Assembly (NCBI GenBank): GCA_944323365.1
Contig: CALUSG010000017.1
Coordinates: 1 to 61,420, forward strand
Length of the DNA stretch: 61,420 bases
Source: Candidatus Gastranaerophilales bacterium
GTDB taxonomy: Bacteria; Cyanobacteriota; Vampirovibrionia; Gastranaerophilales; Gastranaerophilaceae
Direction of reading: 5' to 3'
Both the position numbers and the translations under genes were made by a program. Below are positions 22,055-32,721 of this stretch, piece after piece. Position 1 is the stretch's first letter; each line of letters begins with the position of its first letter. Below the pieces are notes generated by a model, which worked only from the letters and a program-made list of their open reading frames with translations, was not told the DNA's origin and made no database searches.

Positions 22055-24559
22055 ATGTTTGAACGTTTTACCGAAAAAGCGATAAAAGTAATAATGCTGG
22101 CACAAGAAGAGGCACGCAGATTAGGACATAACTTTGTAGGAACGGAACAGGTGCTTTTGGGGCTTATAGGCGAAGGTACGGGAGTAGCTGCAAAGACCTT
22201 AAAAGCCATGGGAGTAAACTTAAAAGATGCAAGAGCGGAAGTAGAAAAAATAATAGGCCGCGGGTCAGGTTTTGTAGCAGTAGAAATTCCTTTTACCCCA
22301 CGAGCAAAACGTGTTTTGGAATTATCGTGGGATGAGGCAAGACAATTAGGACATAATTATATAGGAACGGAACACTTGCTTTTAGGCCTTATAAGAGAAG
22401 GTGAAGGTGTAGCGGCAAGAGTTTTAGAGAATTTAGGCATAGATTTAAATAAAGTAAGAAGTAACGTAATAAAAATGCTTGGAGAGGCAAAACCGCAGAC
22501 ATCATCGTCATCATCTTCAAGTTCAACAGGTTCATCAGGCGGAAAAACAAAGACTCCGAGCCTTGATGAATTCGGCCGTGACTTAACTTTGGCCGCTCAA
22601 GAATTAAGACTTGATCCTGTAGTAGGCAGAGAAAAAGAAATAGAGCGTGTAATCCAAATTTTAGCAAGACGAACAAAAAATAATCCGGTATTAATAGGAG
22701 AGCCTGGTGTTGGTAAAACAGCTGTGGCTGAAGGACTTGCAATAAGAATAGTAAATGCGGAAGTTCCTGATATTTTAGACGGTAAAAAAGTAATCCAGCT
22801 GGATATGGGGCTTTTGGTAGCCGGAACAAAATACAGAGGTGAATTTGAAGAACGCCTTAAAAAAATAATGGATGAAATAAGACAGGCAGGAAATATAATA
22901 CTGGTAATAGATGAAATGCATACACTCATCGGAGCCGGAGCAGCCGAAGGAGCAATTGATGCGGCAAATATATTAAAACCTGCATTGTCCCGTGGCGAAA
23001 TTCAGGTAATCGGAGCTACAACTCTTGATGAATACAGAAAATATGTAGAAAAAGATTCAGCATTGGAAAGACGTTTTCAGCCGGTAATGATTGATGAGCC
23101 GACAGAAGACGAATCAATAGAAATTATTAAAGGTATTAAAGGAAAATACGAAGAACACCATAATTTGATTATTTCTGATGATGCTGTAATCGCAGCGGTT
23201 AAGCTTTCCAATAAATATATAACAGACAGATTTTTACCTGATAAAGCAATTGATGTACTTGATGAGGCAAGCTCAAAAGTTCGTTTAAAAGTTTCAACGC
23301 TTTCACCTGAAGGTAAACAAATGGAAAAAGAGCTTAGAGTACTAATCAAAGAAAAAGAAGATGCAATAAGAAATCAAGAATTTGAAAAAGCCTCACAATT
23401 GCGTGATGAAGAAGCAGATATGAAGGATAAAATAAGAGAAATGTCTGCAAAATGGAGAGAAGAGCATGACGCAAATAAACCAACAGTGACAGCCGAAAAT
23501 GTTGCTGAGGTTATTGCTACAATGACAGGCGTTCCGGTAACAAAATTGACAGAAGGCGAAAGTGAAAGACTTTTAAAACTGGAAGATACGCTTCACGCAA
23601 GAGTTATAGGTCAAAATGATGCAGTTATAGCTATTTCAAAAGCAATAAGACGTGCAAGAGTAGGCTTAAAATCACCAAACAGACCTATCGGAAGCTTTAT
23701 TTTCTGCGGGCCGACCGGTGTAGGTAAAACAGAACTTGCAAAAGCACTTGCAGAAGCCGTATTTGGTTCGGAAGATAATATGATAAGAGTTGATATGTCA
23801 GAGTTTATGGAAAAACATTCAACCGCCAAACTTATCGGCTCACCTCCGGGCTATGTAGGATACGATGACGGCGGTCATTTGACAGAATTAATTCGTAAAA
23901 AACCTTACTCTGTCGTGCTTTTTGATGAAATTGAAAAAGCACATCCGGATGTATTTAATATTATGCTTCAAATTTTAGATGACGGCAGATTGACAGATTC
24001 TAAAGGACGCCATATTAATTTCAAAAATACTATTATAATTATGACGTCTAACGTTGGTGCAAGTATGATTACAAACACTGCAAAACTAGGTTTTTCAACC
24101 GGAGATGATGAATCCAAGGATAAGTACGAAAAACTTAAAGAAACAGTTACGGAAGAAATGAAAAAGGCATTCAGACCTGAATTTTTGAACCGTATAGACG
24201 AAACAATCGTGTTTGCTCATTTGACAAAAGAAGAAATAAGACAAATCGTAGATTTGATGCTAAAAGACTTATTCAAACGTCTGCAAGAACGTGAATTGTC
24301 TGTAGAGGTTACGGATGAAGTAAAAGATCATTTGGCCGAAAACGGATATTCGGAAGCATACGGTGCAAGACCTTTGAGAAGATTAATACAGCGTAAAATC
24401 GAAGATGAGCTGGCTGAAGAAATCCTTTCAGGTAAATACGCTAACGGCGATACCGTTAAAATTGTAATGAATGACGGTAAAATAGCTTTTGAAAAGACGG
24501 TGCCAAAAGAAAAACCAGGGAAAAAGAAGCAGAAGTTCAATCATAAAAAAAGGGCCTAA
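22055..24559 (+). CDS. clpC: ATP-dependent Clp protease ATPase subunit ClpC
   Basis: 834 residues. HSP100 unfoldase that feeds proteins to ClpP. Two Clp N repeats (1-145), a Ser-rich linker (about 150-168), AAA domain 1 (Walker A GEPGVGKT, Walker [13 protein letters not shown]), the M/UVR-like coiled coil ([20 protein letters not shown]), AAA domain 2 (Walker [22 protein letters not shown]) and the C-terminal lid with YGARPLRR. The N-terminus [20 protein letters not shown] is that of cyanobacterial and plastid ClpC. ClpP is not in the window. Its stop codon lies inside the terminator loop. Ile codons drift from ATA-rich to ATT-rich along the gene. Confidence 0.97.
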   Translation: MFERFTEKAIKVIMLAQEEARRLGHNFVGTEQVLLGLIGEGTGVAAKTLKAMGVNLKDARAEVEKIIGRGSGFVAVEIPFTPRAKRVLELSWDEARQLGHNYIGTEHLLLGLIREGEGVAARVLENLGIDLNKVRSNVIKMLGEAKPQTSSSSSSSSTGSSGGKTKTPSLDEFGRDLTLAAQELRLDPVVGREKEIERVIQILARRTKNNPVLIGEPGVGKTAVAEGLAIRIVNAEVPDILDGKKVIQLDMGLLVAGTKYRGEFEERLKKIMDEIRQAGNIILVIDEMHTLIGAGAAEGAIDAANILKPALSRGEIQVIGATTLDEYRKYVEKDSALERRFQPVMIDEPTEDESIEIIKGIKGKYEEHHNLIISDDAVIAAVKLSNKYITDRFLPDKAIDVLDEASSKVRLKVSTLSPEGKQMEKELRVLIKEKEDAIRNQEFEKASQLRDEEADMKDKIREMSAKWREEHDANKPTVTAENVAEVIATMTGVPVTKLTEGESERLLKLEDTLHARVIGQNDAVIAISKAIRRARVGLKSPNRPIGSFIFCGPTGVGKTELAKALAEAVFGSEDNMIRVDMSEFMEKHSTAKLIGSPPGYVGYDDGGHLTELIRKKPYSVVLFDEIEKAHPDVFNIMLQILDDGRLTDSKGRHINFKNTIIIMTSNVGASMITNTAKLGFSTGDDESKDKYEKLKETVTEEMKKAFRPEFLNRIDETIVFAHLTKEEIRQIVDLMLKDLFKRLQERELSVEVTDEVKDHLAENGYSEAYGARPLRRLIQRKIEDELAEEILSGKYANGDTVKIVMNDGKIAFEKTVPKEKPGKKKQKFNHKKRA

Positions 24560-24572
24560 GCCCTTTTTTTTA
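24545..24572. terminator. Bidirectional terminator between clpC and the peptidase gene
   Basis: AAAAAAAGGGC pairs with GCCCTTTTTTT around a CTAA loop that holds the clpC stop codon. A and T runs on both sides let it end both convergent genes. Confidence 0.9.
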
Positions 24573-24577
24573 ACAAT

Positions 24578-25741
24578 TTAATTATTAAATGCGGTAAAGA
24601 AAGCTTTTAAAAGCTCTTGTCCTTTAAGCATTGTATTGTAGTCAACGAATTCTTTATCAGAATGCATATTGCAAACAGTAGCAAGGCCTACAAGATAAGG
24701 TACGAATTTTTCACCTTTGGAGTTAAACTTGTTTGCATAAATATGGGTTTCAGCTCCTGCGTGGAAAGATGAAATTTCGGGTGTAATACCTGTTTTTTGA
24801 GCAACTGTTTCAAATAGTATAGGAATATATTCATCGTTAACTTTTTCAAAAGCCGGCATATGTTCTTTAAAAGTAAGAGTTGCTTCAGCAAGGCCTTCAT
24901 ATTCTTCGTTAAATTCATTAACGAAAAATTCCATTAAATCTTTAAGCTCATCTTCTTTTTCTTTACTTGAGCTTCTAATTGAATAAGTAGCAACTCCGTA
25001 AGTATTGATAACATTAGTTACATCAATATTTCCTGAAGATATTCCTCCTATATTGCAGGAAGTAACAATTTGATTGTTTTCATCAGAATAAAAAACGCCC
25101 TGCGGCATTTGAGCAATCAGATCAGCGATTAATTTAGCAGCGTTTTCTCTGGTTTTATCGCCGATATCAATACCTGAATGACCGCCTTTGAACGAATTAA
25201 CTTCAACTTTGGCTAAAGTATAGCCGGCACCTGATGTTAAAAGTTGTCCTAAAGTATCACTATCAAGCACAAGAACGTATTTAGAATTTATTTTAGAAAA
25301 ATCAACGTGTTTAATTCCGCTCATACCGGATTCTTCATCACGGGTAAATATAATTTCCAATCCGCCGTGTTTAATATCGGATTTAGCCAGGTTAACAGCG
25401 AAAAATAAAGCATTAGCAACACCTGCTTTATCATCAGCTCCAAGTGTTCTGCCTTTAGCCTTTAACAAATCACCGTCCAAATAAATTTCAACCGGCGAAT
25501 CATCTCCTATTACATCCAGGTGTGCTGATAATAGCAAAGATTCTTTTGAAGTATCTGTTGCATCTACTTTTATATGAATATTTTTGTAATCATCAGTTTC
25601 GCAATTAAGGTTGTTAATTTTACAGTATTGTACAATCCAGTTAATCAAATTCTCTTCGCCTAAAGAAGGTGAAGGTATTTGAGCAATACTGCAGAATAAG
25701 TCAATTAATGGATTGTTTTCTCTTAGTTCATTTAAATTCAT
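24578..25741 (-). CDS. M20 family metallopeptidase, tripeptidase T-like
   Basis: 387 residues. Zinc-dependent aminopeptidase of the PepT-like branch: SAHLDVIG (first metal His/Asp), LGADDKAGVA (bridging Asp), IIFTRDEESGMSGI (catalytic Glu pair), SFHAGAETHIY and NMHSDKEFV (last metal His). Between them a lid/dimerisation domain (about 190-300). No signal peptide; cytosolic peptide turnover is likely. AGGAG ribosome binding site. Substrate range cannot be told from sequence. Confidence 0.9.
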   Translation of the reverse strand: MNLNELRENNPLIDLFCSIAQIPSPSLGEENLINWIVQYCKINNLNCETDDYKNIHIKVDATDTSKESLLLSAHLDVIGDDSPVEIYLDGDLLKAKGRTLGADDKAGVANALFFAVNLAKSDIKHGGLEIIFTRDEESGMSGIKHVDFSKINSKYVLVLDSDTLGQLLTSGAGYTLAKVEVNSFKGGHSGIDIGDKTRENAAKLIADLIAQMPQGVFYSDENNQIVTSCNIGGISSGNIDVTNVINTYGVATYSIRSSSKEKEDELKDLMEFFVNEFNEEYEGLAEATLTFKEHMPAFEKVNDEYIPILFETVAQKTGITPEISSFHAGAETHIYANKFNSKGEKFVPYLVGLATVCNMHSDKEFVDYNTMLKGQELLKAFFTAFNN

Positions 25742-25792
25742 ATCATTTCTCCTAAAATGATTTTAACATATAAATCATATAATGTAAATATG

Positions 25793-28153
25793 CTAATTAA
25801 TATCAACGATACTAACGCCGTCGCCGCCTTCAGAGTCTTCTCCGGGGCGGAATTTTGCTACATAAGGCGATGTAGACAGAAAATCTCTGACAGCTGATTT
25901 AAGTGCTCCTGTACCGTGACCGTGAATAATGTTGACGGGTGATAAGTTTGCAAGACTTGCTTTATCCAGGTAGAATTCTAAGCTGTCTAAAGCGTCTTCA
26001 ACCCGGTATCCCCGTAAATCAAGAGTATTTGACAGGTTTATTCTTTTTAGCTCAAATTTTTCAAAGTTACTCGGGGTATAGATTTTTGGAGGTTCTTTAT
26101 AATTTTCATCGACGACAGCGAGTTTATCGGTTTTAATTTTAGTTTTAATATTGCCCATTTGAACGAAAACATTACCGTGTTTGTCGGGTTTTGAAAGGAC
26201 AGTGACCGGTTGATGTAGTTCTTTGAGCATGACAATGTCAGAGGGGCGGACTTTATCCCAATCAATTTCGAGGTATTTATTTTTTTCGTTATGTTCGTCG
26301 AGTTTTCCTCTGAAATTTTGTTCGAGTTTTGCGAGCCTTGCATAAGAGCGTCTTGCGATTTTTTCAGATTTTTCACGTCTTAATTCGTCCAGTATGTCTT
26401 TTATTTCGCCTTTTGCCTCAAGGAGTTCCCGGTCAAATTTGTCTTTTAGTAATTTTATGGTCTTTTTCTTGTCTTTTTTGATATTTAATAAATTTTCTTC
26501 GTATTCTTTTTTAACATTTAAGGAAGTTTCTTTTAGTTCTTCGGCTTCTTCAAGGTTTTTGGAGAGCCGCTGCTGTGTTTCTTGAAGTTTCTCAACGACT
26601 AGAATAGAAGGGTCTTTTTGAGAAACAAGTATATTTTTAGCTTTTTCAACAATATTTTTGTCCAATCCGAGATTAGCAGAGATTAATATGGCGTTGCTGA
26701 GTCCGGGAATACCCAAAAGAAGTTTGTATGTCGGCTTTAGACTTTTTGTATCAAACTCAACAGATGCATTTTTAAAATAGGGGTTAACGTATTCTAAAGA
26801 TTTTAATTCTCCGAAATGGGTCGTAATAGTTGAATAAACACCTTTTTCAGCGAGGTTTTCCAAAATAACCTGTGCCAGTACGGCACCTTCGAGAGGGTCT
26901 GTTCCTGCACAAATTTCGTCTATTAACACAAAAGTTTCATCATCTGAATTTTTAACTATATTAATAATATTTGTCATGTGAGAAGAAAAAGTGGAAAGGC
27001 TTTGTTCAATGCTTTGAGCATCGCCGATATCTGCAAAAATTTGCCGGAAAGGATAGATTTTAGCCATTGTACAGGGTACAAAAAATCCTGATTTTGCCAT
27101 AAGTATAAGCAAGCCGATAGTTTTTAATGCTACTGTTTTGCCGCCTGTGTTTGAACCGGTTATTATGACTGATTTGTAGCCTTTACCTATAGAAAAATTG
27201 TTAGCAACGACATTTTCAGACATTTCTATTAAAAGCGGATGTTTCATATTTTCAAAAACAAGTTCCTTATCCTGACTTATTTCGGGTTCAACAGCCTTAA
27301 GCTTAACGGCATAGCGTGCTTTTGCAAAATGAAAATCAATTTCGGCAAGAATTTTTTCATCTGACTTCAATTCTTCAAAAATATTTTTGATAAGTTTTGT
27401 AAGTTCAACAAGAATTTTTATCAATTCTGCATGAATTTTAGATTTCAGTTCTCTTATTTTGTTGTTAATGGGAACAATTTGTTCGGGTTCAATGTAAAAA
27501 GTTTTGTTGGAAGCAGAAACATCGTGGACAATTCCCGGAACTTTACTTTTTGAAGAGGCCATCACCTGAAAAACTATTCTGTCATCACGTGTTGTGTAGA
27601 TATTTTCCTGCAAATGTTTGGAAAAATCAGTTGATGACATTAGTTCATTAACTTTTGAGCGTAAGTTTTTTTCGGTATCTTTTAATGACGCAAATAAGCC
27701 TTTTAATTCTAATGTTGCATCTTGTTTTATATTAAGATTATCGTCAAAAGTCCCAAAGATTTTGTCTTCAATAGTCTTATCAACAAAAAGATTTAAAGCT
27801 AAATTATGCAGAACGGTTTCTTTAATTGTGTTTTCAGCTAAAAAACGTTTTACAAGCCTTGCTGTTCTTAATGTTTTGGCTGCATCATACAATTCCTGTT
27901 CGCTAAGATAACTTCCTGATAATTTTTTTTCAAGCATTTCAAAATCCGCAACATATTCAATAGGAAGCTCTAAGGCGTTATCAAGAATTCGTTTTGCCTC
28001 TTTTGTATATGCAAGCTGCTCGTTTATCACATCTCTGTCGTTGAACGTCAGGGCATTTAAACAGAGTTTTTCGCTCTGTTTTGTTCTTGCAAATTTTGCT
28101 AATTGCTTCAAAATCTTATCAAATTCCAAAGATTTTATTGATACAATATCCAT
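25793..28153 (-). CDS. mutS2: Endonuclease MutS2
   Basis: 786 residues. MutS homologue lacking the mismatch-recognition domain, linked in other bacteria to suppression of recombination or to rescue of stalled ribosomes. N-terminal clamp/lever region, ATPase with Walker A TGSNTGGKT and Walker B FVLIDEICAGTDP, a long coiled coil (about 510-640), and a C-terminal Smr nuclease domain with LDLRGYR and HGHGTGAL. I use ATG 28153 (MDIVSIKSLEFDKI); a TTG 18 bases upstream adds only MFFNNI. No ribosome binding site is visible. Divergent from the GltD-like gene. Confidence 0.95.
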   Translation of the reverse strand: MDIVSIKSLEFDKILKQLAKFARTKQSEKLCLNALTFNDRDVINEQLAYTKEAKRILDNALELPIEYVADFEMLEKKLSGSYLSEQELYDAAKTLRTARLVKRFLAENTIKETVLHNLALNLFVDKTIEDKIFGTFDDNLNIKQDATLELKGLFASLKDTEKNLRSKVNELMSSTDFSKHLQENIYTTRDDRIVFQVMASSKSKVPGIVHDVSASNKTFYIEPEQIVPINNKIRELKSKIHAELIKILVELTKLIKNIFEELKSDEKILAEIDFHFAKARYAVKLKAVEPEISQDKELVFENMKHPLLIEMSENVVANNFSIGKGYKSVIITGSNTGGKTVALKTIGLLILMAKSGFFVPCTMAKIYPFRQIFADIGDAQSIEQSLSTFSSHMTNIINIVKNSDDETFVLIDEICAGTDPLEGAVLAQVILENLAEKGVYSTITTHFGELKSLEYVNPYFKNASVEFDTKSLKPTYKLLLGIPGLSNAILISANLGLDKNIVEKAKNILVSQKDPSILVVEKLQETQQRLSKNLEEAEELKETSLNVKKEYEENLLNIKKDKKKTIKLLKDKFDRELLEAKGEIKDILDELRREKSEKIARRSYARLAKLEQNFRGKLDEHNEKNKYLEIDWDKVRPSDIVMLKELHQPVTVLSKPDKHGNVFVQMGNIKTKIKTDKLAVVDENYKEPPKIYTPSNFEKFELKRINLSNTLDLRGYRVEDALDSLEFYLDKASLANLSPVNIIHGHGTGALKSAVRDFLSTSPYVAKFRPGEDSEGGDGVSIVDIN

Positions 28154-28182
28154 AATATTATTAAAAAACAAGCAAAAATTAT

Positions 28183-28210
28183 TTGCAATTGTTATTTTTT
28201 CCTGTACAAT
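28183..28210 (+). promoter_or_regulatory. Promoter of the GltD-like oxidoreductase gene
   Basis: TTGCAA (28183-28188), 16 nt, TACAAT (28205-28210) with a preceding TG (extended -10). GAGGAG follows at a normal distance before ATG 28236. Confidence 0.65.
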
Positions 28211-28235
28211 AATAATTATAAAAGAGGAGAAGAAA

Positions 28236-29603
28236 ATGGCTGTAGAAAGACAAAAAGTAGCAGAACAGGATAAGATAAAAAGACGTTCAAATTTTGACCC
28301 TGTAGAGAGTAATTTAACAGAAGAACAGGCACATTTAGAAGCTTCAAGATGCTTAAACTGTAAAAACCCGAGATGTGTACAGGGCTGTCCTGTAAATATA
28401 CAGATACCGCAGTTTATACAGGCGGTAAAAGAGGGGAATTTAGATAAAGCAGGAGAAATAATCAGGGAAACAAGTATGCTTCCGTCAGTCTGCGGCCGTG
28501 TTTGTCCTCAGGAAAGACAATGTGAAGGCAATTGTGTTTTAGGAATAAAAGGCTCTCCGGTGGCAATAGGTGCGTTAGAAAGATATGTAGGGGATAATAC
28601 AAGTGCAGAAATCCCTGAAATTAAGCCATCAGGCAAAAAGGTAGCCGTAGTAGGTTCAGGCTGTGCCGGTATAACAGCAGCTGCAGATTTAAGAAAAGCC
28701 GGTCATGAAGTTGTAGTATTTGAGGCATTACATGAACTCGGCGGGGTATTAAGATACGGAATTCCTCCGTTCAGACTTCCACGTGTTGTTTTGGACAGAG
28801 AAATAACAAATCTTAAGAAAATGGGTGTTGAATTCAAAAAGAATGTTGTTGTAGGTAAATCAATAACTCTTAAACAATTAAAAGATGACGGATTTGACGC
28901 AATATTTATTTGTTCGGGAGCAGGACTTCCAAAAATGTTGCATGTTCCAGGTGAAAATTTAAACGGAGTATTTTCGGCAAACGAATTTTTAACCCGTGTA
29001 AATTTAATGCATGCCGGACAATCAAACAGCGTAACACCGTTGAAAGTAGGTAAAAAAGTTGCCGTATTCGGCGGCGGAAATGTTGCTATGGACGCAGCAA
29101 GAACTGCCGTTCGAGTAGGATTTGAAGAAGTTTATATCATATACAGACGTACGGAAAAAGAGCTTCCTGCAAGATTGGAAGAAATAAGACACGCTAAAGA
29201 AGAAGGTGTTGTATTTAAATTTTTATATGCACCAAAAGAGATAGTCGGAGAAGATGGTTATGTAAAAGCCGTAGAGCTTGAAGTAATGGAGCTTGGAGAA
29301 CCTGATGAAAGCGGAAGAAGACGACCTGTTTCTACCGGAAAAATAGAAACAATGGAGCTTGATACAGTAATCGTAGCACTAGGTACAGGCCCGAATCCTA
29401 TTATCCAAAAATCTGCACAGGCAGAAGGTTTAGAAATTTTAACCGATAAAAAAGGTTACATAACTGTAGATGATGCAAGGGAAACAAATATCCCGACAAT
29501 TTATGCAGGGGGAGATGTCGCTCCTGTCGGAGAATCCAATGCGATAAACGCTATGGGTGCCGGTAAAAAAGCGGCTAAAGCCATAAATGAATTACTTAAA
29601 TAA
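28236..29603 (+). CDS. NADPH-dependent glutamate synthase small subunit-like oxidoreductase (GltD/NfnB family)
   Basis: 455 residues. N-terminal iron-sulfur part with CLNCKNPRCVQGCPVNI and CGRVCPQERQCEGNC; then FAD-binding VVGSGCAGITAAADL, LRYGIPPFRLP, and the NAD(P) motif VFGGGNVAMDAARTAVR, ending TIYAGGDVAPVGESNAINAMGAGKKAA. No GltB large subunit is adjacent. By sequence alone it could be the lone glutamate synthase type or the large subunit of the Nfn electron-bifurcating transhydrogenase, but no NfnA-like partner lies next to it. Start at 28236 follows GAGGAG; an upstream in-frame extension lies within mutS2 and lacks family sequence. Confidence 0.9.
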   Translation: MAVERQKVAEQDKIKRRSNFDPVESNLTEEQAHLEASRCLNCKNPRCVQGCPVNIQIPQFIQAVKEGNLDKAGEIIRETSMLPSVCGRVCPQERQCEGNCVLGIKGSPVAIGALERYVGDNTSAEIPEIKPSGKKVAVVGSGCAGITAAADLRKAGHEVVVFEALHELGGVLRYGIPPFRLPRVVLDREITNLKKMGVEFKKNVVVGKSITLKQLKDDGFDAIFICSGAGLPKMLHVPGENLNGVFSANEFLTRVNLMHAGQSNSVTPLKVGKKVAVFGGGNVAMDAARTAVRVGFEEVYIIYRRTEKELPARLEEIRHAKEEGVVFKFLYAPKEIVGEDGYVKAVELEVMELGEPDESGRRRPVSTGKIETMELDTVIVALGTGPNPIIQKSAQAEGLEILTDKKGYITVDDARETNIPTIYAGGDVAPVGESNAINAMGAGKKAAKAINELLK

Positions 29604-30426
29604 ATTATTAATTATATTAATATCATTAAATCTTACTCTAATGCCGGTTTTTGCGTTAGAGTTTGATTTGTCTGTAGACGAAGAAATAAGGAAAAATTAT
29701 AATCCTTCAAAGCTGGAGCTGGAAGGTTTGCCGCCTTTACCCGATGTAAAGCCGAATGTTCCGCCGCCTAAAAATATTCAGGAGGTTAACAAACTGCCTA
29801 ATTTATCGCCGCCTGAACACAAACCCGTTATCACTAAAATTGATAAATCTACGGCAATAAGGATTAAAAAAGGTACTAAATTTAAAGTTAAATCAAATCA
29901 AGCAGTATCAGATGCAACACCAATAGGCACAAGACTGTCTTTTACTTCTCAGATGCCTGTAACCAAAAGATATATAACAATACCTCAGGGAACTGTTTTT
30001 AAAGGCGAAGTGGCCAATTCTCATTTGCCGCAAATGTCAGGAAACGGCGGACTGCTGGTTTTATCTGTTGATAGTATGGTGGTTAAGGGTAAAACGGTCG
30101 GTATCGAAGCTAAAATTACAAAGGCAAACCATAAAAAAATATTCTTGAATAATATAAAAGGTAAAAGACAATACTGGAAAGGTACTAAAAATTCTTTAAA
30201 ACCGGGTACAAAGTTTTATAAAAAAATGATGAGAGCAACGTCAAAACTGGCAGACGGGCCTGTAACGGTTATATTAACCCCGTTTACGGTTGTAGCCGGC
30301 GTTGCTGTTTATGCTGTTAATTTTGTCGGCTCGCCTTTGTTCGGGCTGTTTTCAAAAGGCGGCAGAATTAGCATCCCTCAGGGAAGCGAGTTCGAAATAA
30401 AATTGCTTGAAGATGTTTATTTGTAA
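29587..30426 (+). CDS. Secreted hypothetical protein, proline-rich linker and beta-rich domain
   Basis: 279 residues. Signal peptide (LLIILISLNLTLMPVFA, cut near residue 23), then a Pro-rich linker (about 45-85, LPPLPDVKPNVPPP) and a beta-rich region with TFKVKSNQ-type strands, IPQGTVFKGEVANSH and LLVLSVDSMVVKGKTVGIEA. This strand pattern recalls the TrbI/VirB10 C-terminal barrel, but that is a weak resemblance. A hydrophobic stretch (VTVILTPFTVVAGVAVYAVNFVG) near 225-250 could span a membrane. Overlaps the upstream gene by 17 bp. Function unknown. Confidence 0.75.
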   Translation: MNYLNKLLIILISLNLTLMPVFALEFDLSVDEEIRKNYNPSKLELEGLPPLPDVKPNVPPPKNIQEVNKLPNLSPPEHKPVITKIDKSTAIRIKKGTKFKVKSNQAVSDATPIGTRLSFTSQMPVTKRYITIPQGTVFKGEVANSHLPQMSGNGGLLVLSVDSMVVKGKTVGIEAKITKANHKKIFLNNIKGKRQYWKGTKNSLKPGTKFYKKMMRATSKLADGPVTVILTPFTVVAGVAVYAVNFVGSPLFGLFSKGGRISIPQGSEFEIKLLEDVYL

Positions 30427-30491
30427 ATAATCATAACATTCAAGACTATTATGTATTTTAGTATTATAATTGATTGGGAAGGTAGAGAAAA

Positions 30492-31844
30492 TTGAAAGAA
30501 AAATATTATTTTATTGCAATAGGCGGAATAGGAATGAGCGGGCTGGCCAAATATCTTTTGGAAAACGGCTATGAAGTTTTAGGCTCTGATATTTGTGACA
30601 GCAAGTATATTGATAAATTGAGAACACTCGGAGCAAAAGTATTTATCGGACATGACGAAAATAATTTGCCTGATGACTGTATTGTAGTTGCAAGTACTGC
30701 TATAAAAGAAGATAATCCCGAAATGCAAAAAGCAAAACGTTTGGGCTTGACAATTTACCACAGATCAGATGTGTTGGCAAAATTGTCAAATATGGGGAAA
30801 TTTTTTATAGGTTATTCGGGAACCCACGGTAAAACAACAACCAGCGGGCTTTGTGCATATGTTTTAGAAAAGGCCGGATTAAAACCTTCTTATGTTGTAG
30901 GCGGAATTTTACCTGATATAGGTACAAATGCCCATTCTCAAGACGGCAAATTTTTCTGTGCTGAACTCGACGAAAGTGATGGAACTATTGTTAAATACTC
31001 ACCAAATACCGTTGTCGTAAATAATTTGGAAGCTGATCATTTGGATTTCTATAAAAACGGGCTTGATTCTATTGTTGAAACTTTTAATAAGTTTTTGTCC
31101 AATCAGAACGCAAATATCCTGCTTAACACAGATTGCAGCGGTGTAAGACGTTTGGCATGTCAGAATTTTATTTCTTATGGACTTAACGATGCCGATTATA
31201 CCGCTAAAAATATCGTCTATAACGAAGATTTTACAACTTATGACATTTATTATAAAGGTGAATTTTTATCAGATATGAAAATTTGTCTTAAAGGTGTTCA
31301 TAATGTCTATAATTCATTGGCAGTATTTGCAAGCCTGCACGTTTCAGGTGTGGATATTGAGCTCGTTAAACCGCATTTTGCAACTTTTACAGGCATGGGC
31401 AGAAGGTTTGAAAAAGTTTGTGAGTTTAACGGGATATCTGTTTATGACGATTATGCTCACCACCCGACCGAGATTAAGGCTACTCTGTCTTGTGCCGAGT
31501 CGTTTAAAAACAGAAATGTAATTGCTGTTTTTCAACCTCACAGATTTTCAAGACTTGCTAATTTGTGGGATGATTTCAAAGAAGCGTTTAAAAATGTTTC
31601 AAGACTTGTTGTTACTGATGTTTATGCAGCAAGTGAACAGCCCATTGAAAACGTTAATTCAGAAAGATTCGCTCAGGAAATGTCCTGCGAATATTTTTCA
31701 GGGTCAATTAAATCTGTTGCCCAAAAGCTCTATCCTACTTTAAAATCAGGTGATATAGTTATCGGCCTTGGTGCCGGTACTATTACTAATCTCGGTAAAG
31801 AACTTTTGGCCTTAAGCAAGGAGTATGCCGGTGTTGGAAAATGA
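30492..31844 (+). CDS. murC: UDP-N-acetylmuramate--L-alanine ligase
   Basis: 450 residues. Adds L-Ala to UDP-MurNAc in the cytosol. FIAIGGIGMSGLAKYLLENG (N-terminal nucleotide fold), SGTHGKTTTSG (ATP loop), DESDGT and YDDYAHHPTEIKATL (Mur ligase C-terminal His motif). TTG start at 30492 follows GGAAGGTAGAG. First gene of murC-murB-ddl-ftsQ-nadE-folC; a TATAAT (30465-30470) gives a likely promoter though its -35 is weak. Confidence 0.96.
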   Translation: MKEKYYFIAIGGIGMSGLAKYLLENGYEVLGSDICDSKYIDKLRTLGAKVFIGHDENNLPDDCIVVASTAIKEDNPEMQKAKRLGLTIYHRSDVLAKLSNMGKFFIGYSGTHGKTTTSGLCAYVLEKAGLKPSYVVGGILPDIGTNAHSQDGKFFCAELDESDGTIVKYSPNTVVVNNLEADHLDFYKNGLDSIVETFNKFLSNQNANILLNTDCSGVRRLACQNFISYGLNDADYTAKNIVYNEDFTTYDIYYKGEFLSDMKICLKGVHNVYNSLAVFASLHVSGVDIELVKPHFATFTGMGRRFEKVCEFNGISVYDDYAHHPTEIKATLSCAESFKNRNVIAVFQPHRFSRLANLWDDFKEAFKNVSRLVVTDVYAASEQPIENVNSERFAQEMSCEYFSGSIKSVAQKLYPTLKSGDIVIGLGAGTITNLGKELLALSKEYAGVGK

Positions 31845-32721
31845 TTTTGATATATCAAAATTAACTTCTTTTAAAATCGGCGGCAAAATTAAAAAAGTTT
31901 ATTTGCCCGAAACAGTTGATGAATTTATTGAAATTTTGGAAAAAGAACCCGATGCTAAAGTCTTGGGGAATTTATCAAATACGCTTGTTTCATCTTTTGG
32001 CTATGACGGCACGGTTATTATTACAACTAAAATGCAAAATGTTTGTGTTGAAGATACAAAAATAACTGCAGAATGCGGAATAAAAGGCCCAAAATTGTCT
32101 AAAATTGCACTGGGAAATGGTTTGAGCGGATTTGAATTTATGATAGGCTTCCCCGGCTCATTAGGCGGTAATATTTTTATGAATGCCTCTGCAAATAACC
32201 AGTGCATAAGTGACAAATTATGCTCTGTTAAATGTTTTGACGGGTTAAACATTAAGGATTATTCAAAAGATGAAATGGAATTTTCATATAGACACTCAAT
32301 TTGTTCGGAAAAGCGAATGATTGTGTTGAGTGCGGTTTTTGAGCTTGAAAAAATTGACCGGAGCATTATTGAAGAAAAAATGAATGATATACTGACGTTT
32401 AGGAAAACACATCAGCCGTCTTTGGCATTGCCTAATTGCGGAAGCGTTTTTAAAAATCCCGAAAATAATTCTGCAGGAAGACTTTTAGAATCTATAGGTG
32501 CTAAAAATATGCAGCAGGGCGGTGTACATGTTTGGGAAAATCATGCAAATTTTATAATTAATGAAGGGTCAGGAACGTCGCTTGATGTTTTGATGCTTAT
32601 GTATAAAATGTCAGGTGCCGTTGAACAAAAATACGGTATAAAACTTATGCCGGAGGTAAGATTTTTGGGTGGTAATAATAAAGATGAGGTAGAATTATGC
32701 GGGAAATTAGGAATAAAATAG
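31831..32721 (+). CDS. murB: UDP-N-acetylmuramate dehydrogenase
   Basis: 296 residues, FAD enzyme that reduces UDP-GlcNAc-enolpyruvate. TSFKIGGK (N-terminal FAD region), LGNLSNTLVSS, GFPGSLGGNIFMNAS, EFSYRHS with the active-site Tyr/Arg, LPNCGSVFKNP (catalytic Ser) and MPEVRFLG (Glu). A type II-like short form. I prefer the GTG at 31831, seven bases after AAGGAG (31818-31823); the ATG at 31825 is only one base from that site. Overlaps murC by 14 bp. Confidence 0.94.
   Translation: MLENDFDISKLTSFKIGGKIKKVYLPETVDEFIEILEKEPDAKVLGNLSNTLVSSFGYDGTVIITTKMQNVCVEDTKITAECGIKGPKLSKIALGNGLSGFEFMIGFPGSLGGNIFMNASANNQCISDKLCSVKCFDGLNIKDYSKDEMEFSYRHSICSEKRMIVLSAVFELEKIDRSIIEEKMNDILTFRKTHQPSLALPNCGSVFKNPENNSAGRLLESIGAKNMQQGGVHVWENHANFIINEGSGTSLDVLMLMYKMSGAVEQKYGIKLMPEVRFLGGNNKDEVELCGKLGIK

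Noticed and set aside
22389-22829. Long reverse-strand reading frame inside clpC
   Set aside because: Leu/Phe-rich antisense translation of a certain gene, with no start signal of its own and no family sequence.
28041-28235. N-terminal extension of the GltD-like protein upstream of 28236
   Set aside because: It lies within mutS2 on the other strand, spans the promoter (TTGCAA/TACAAT) and lacks family sequence; GAGGAG fixes the start at 28236.
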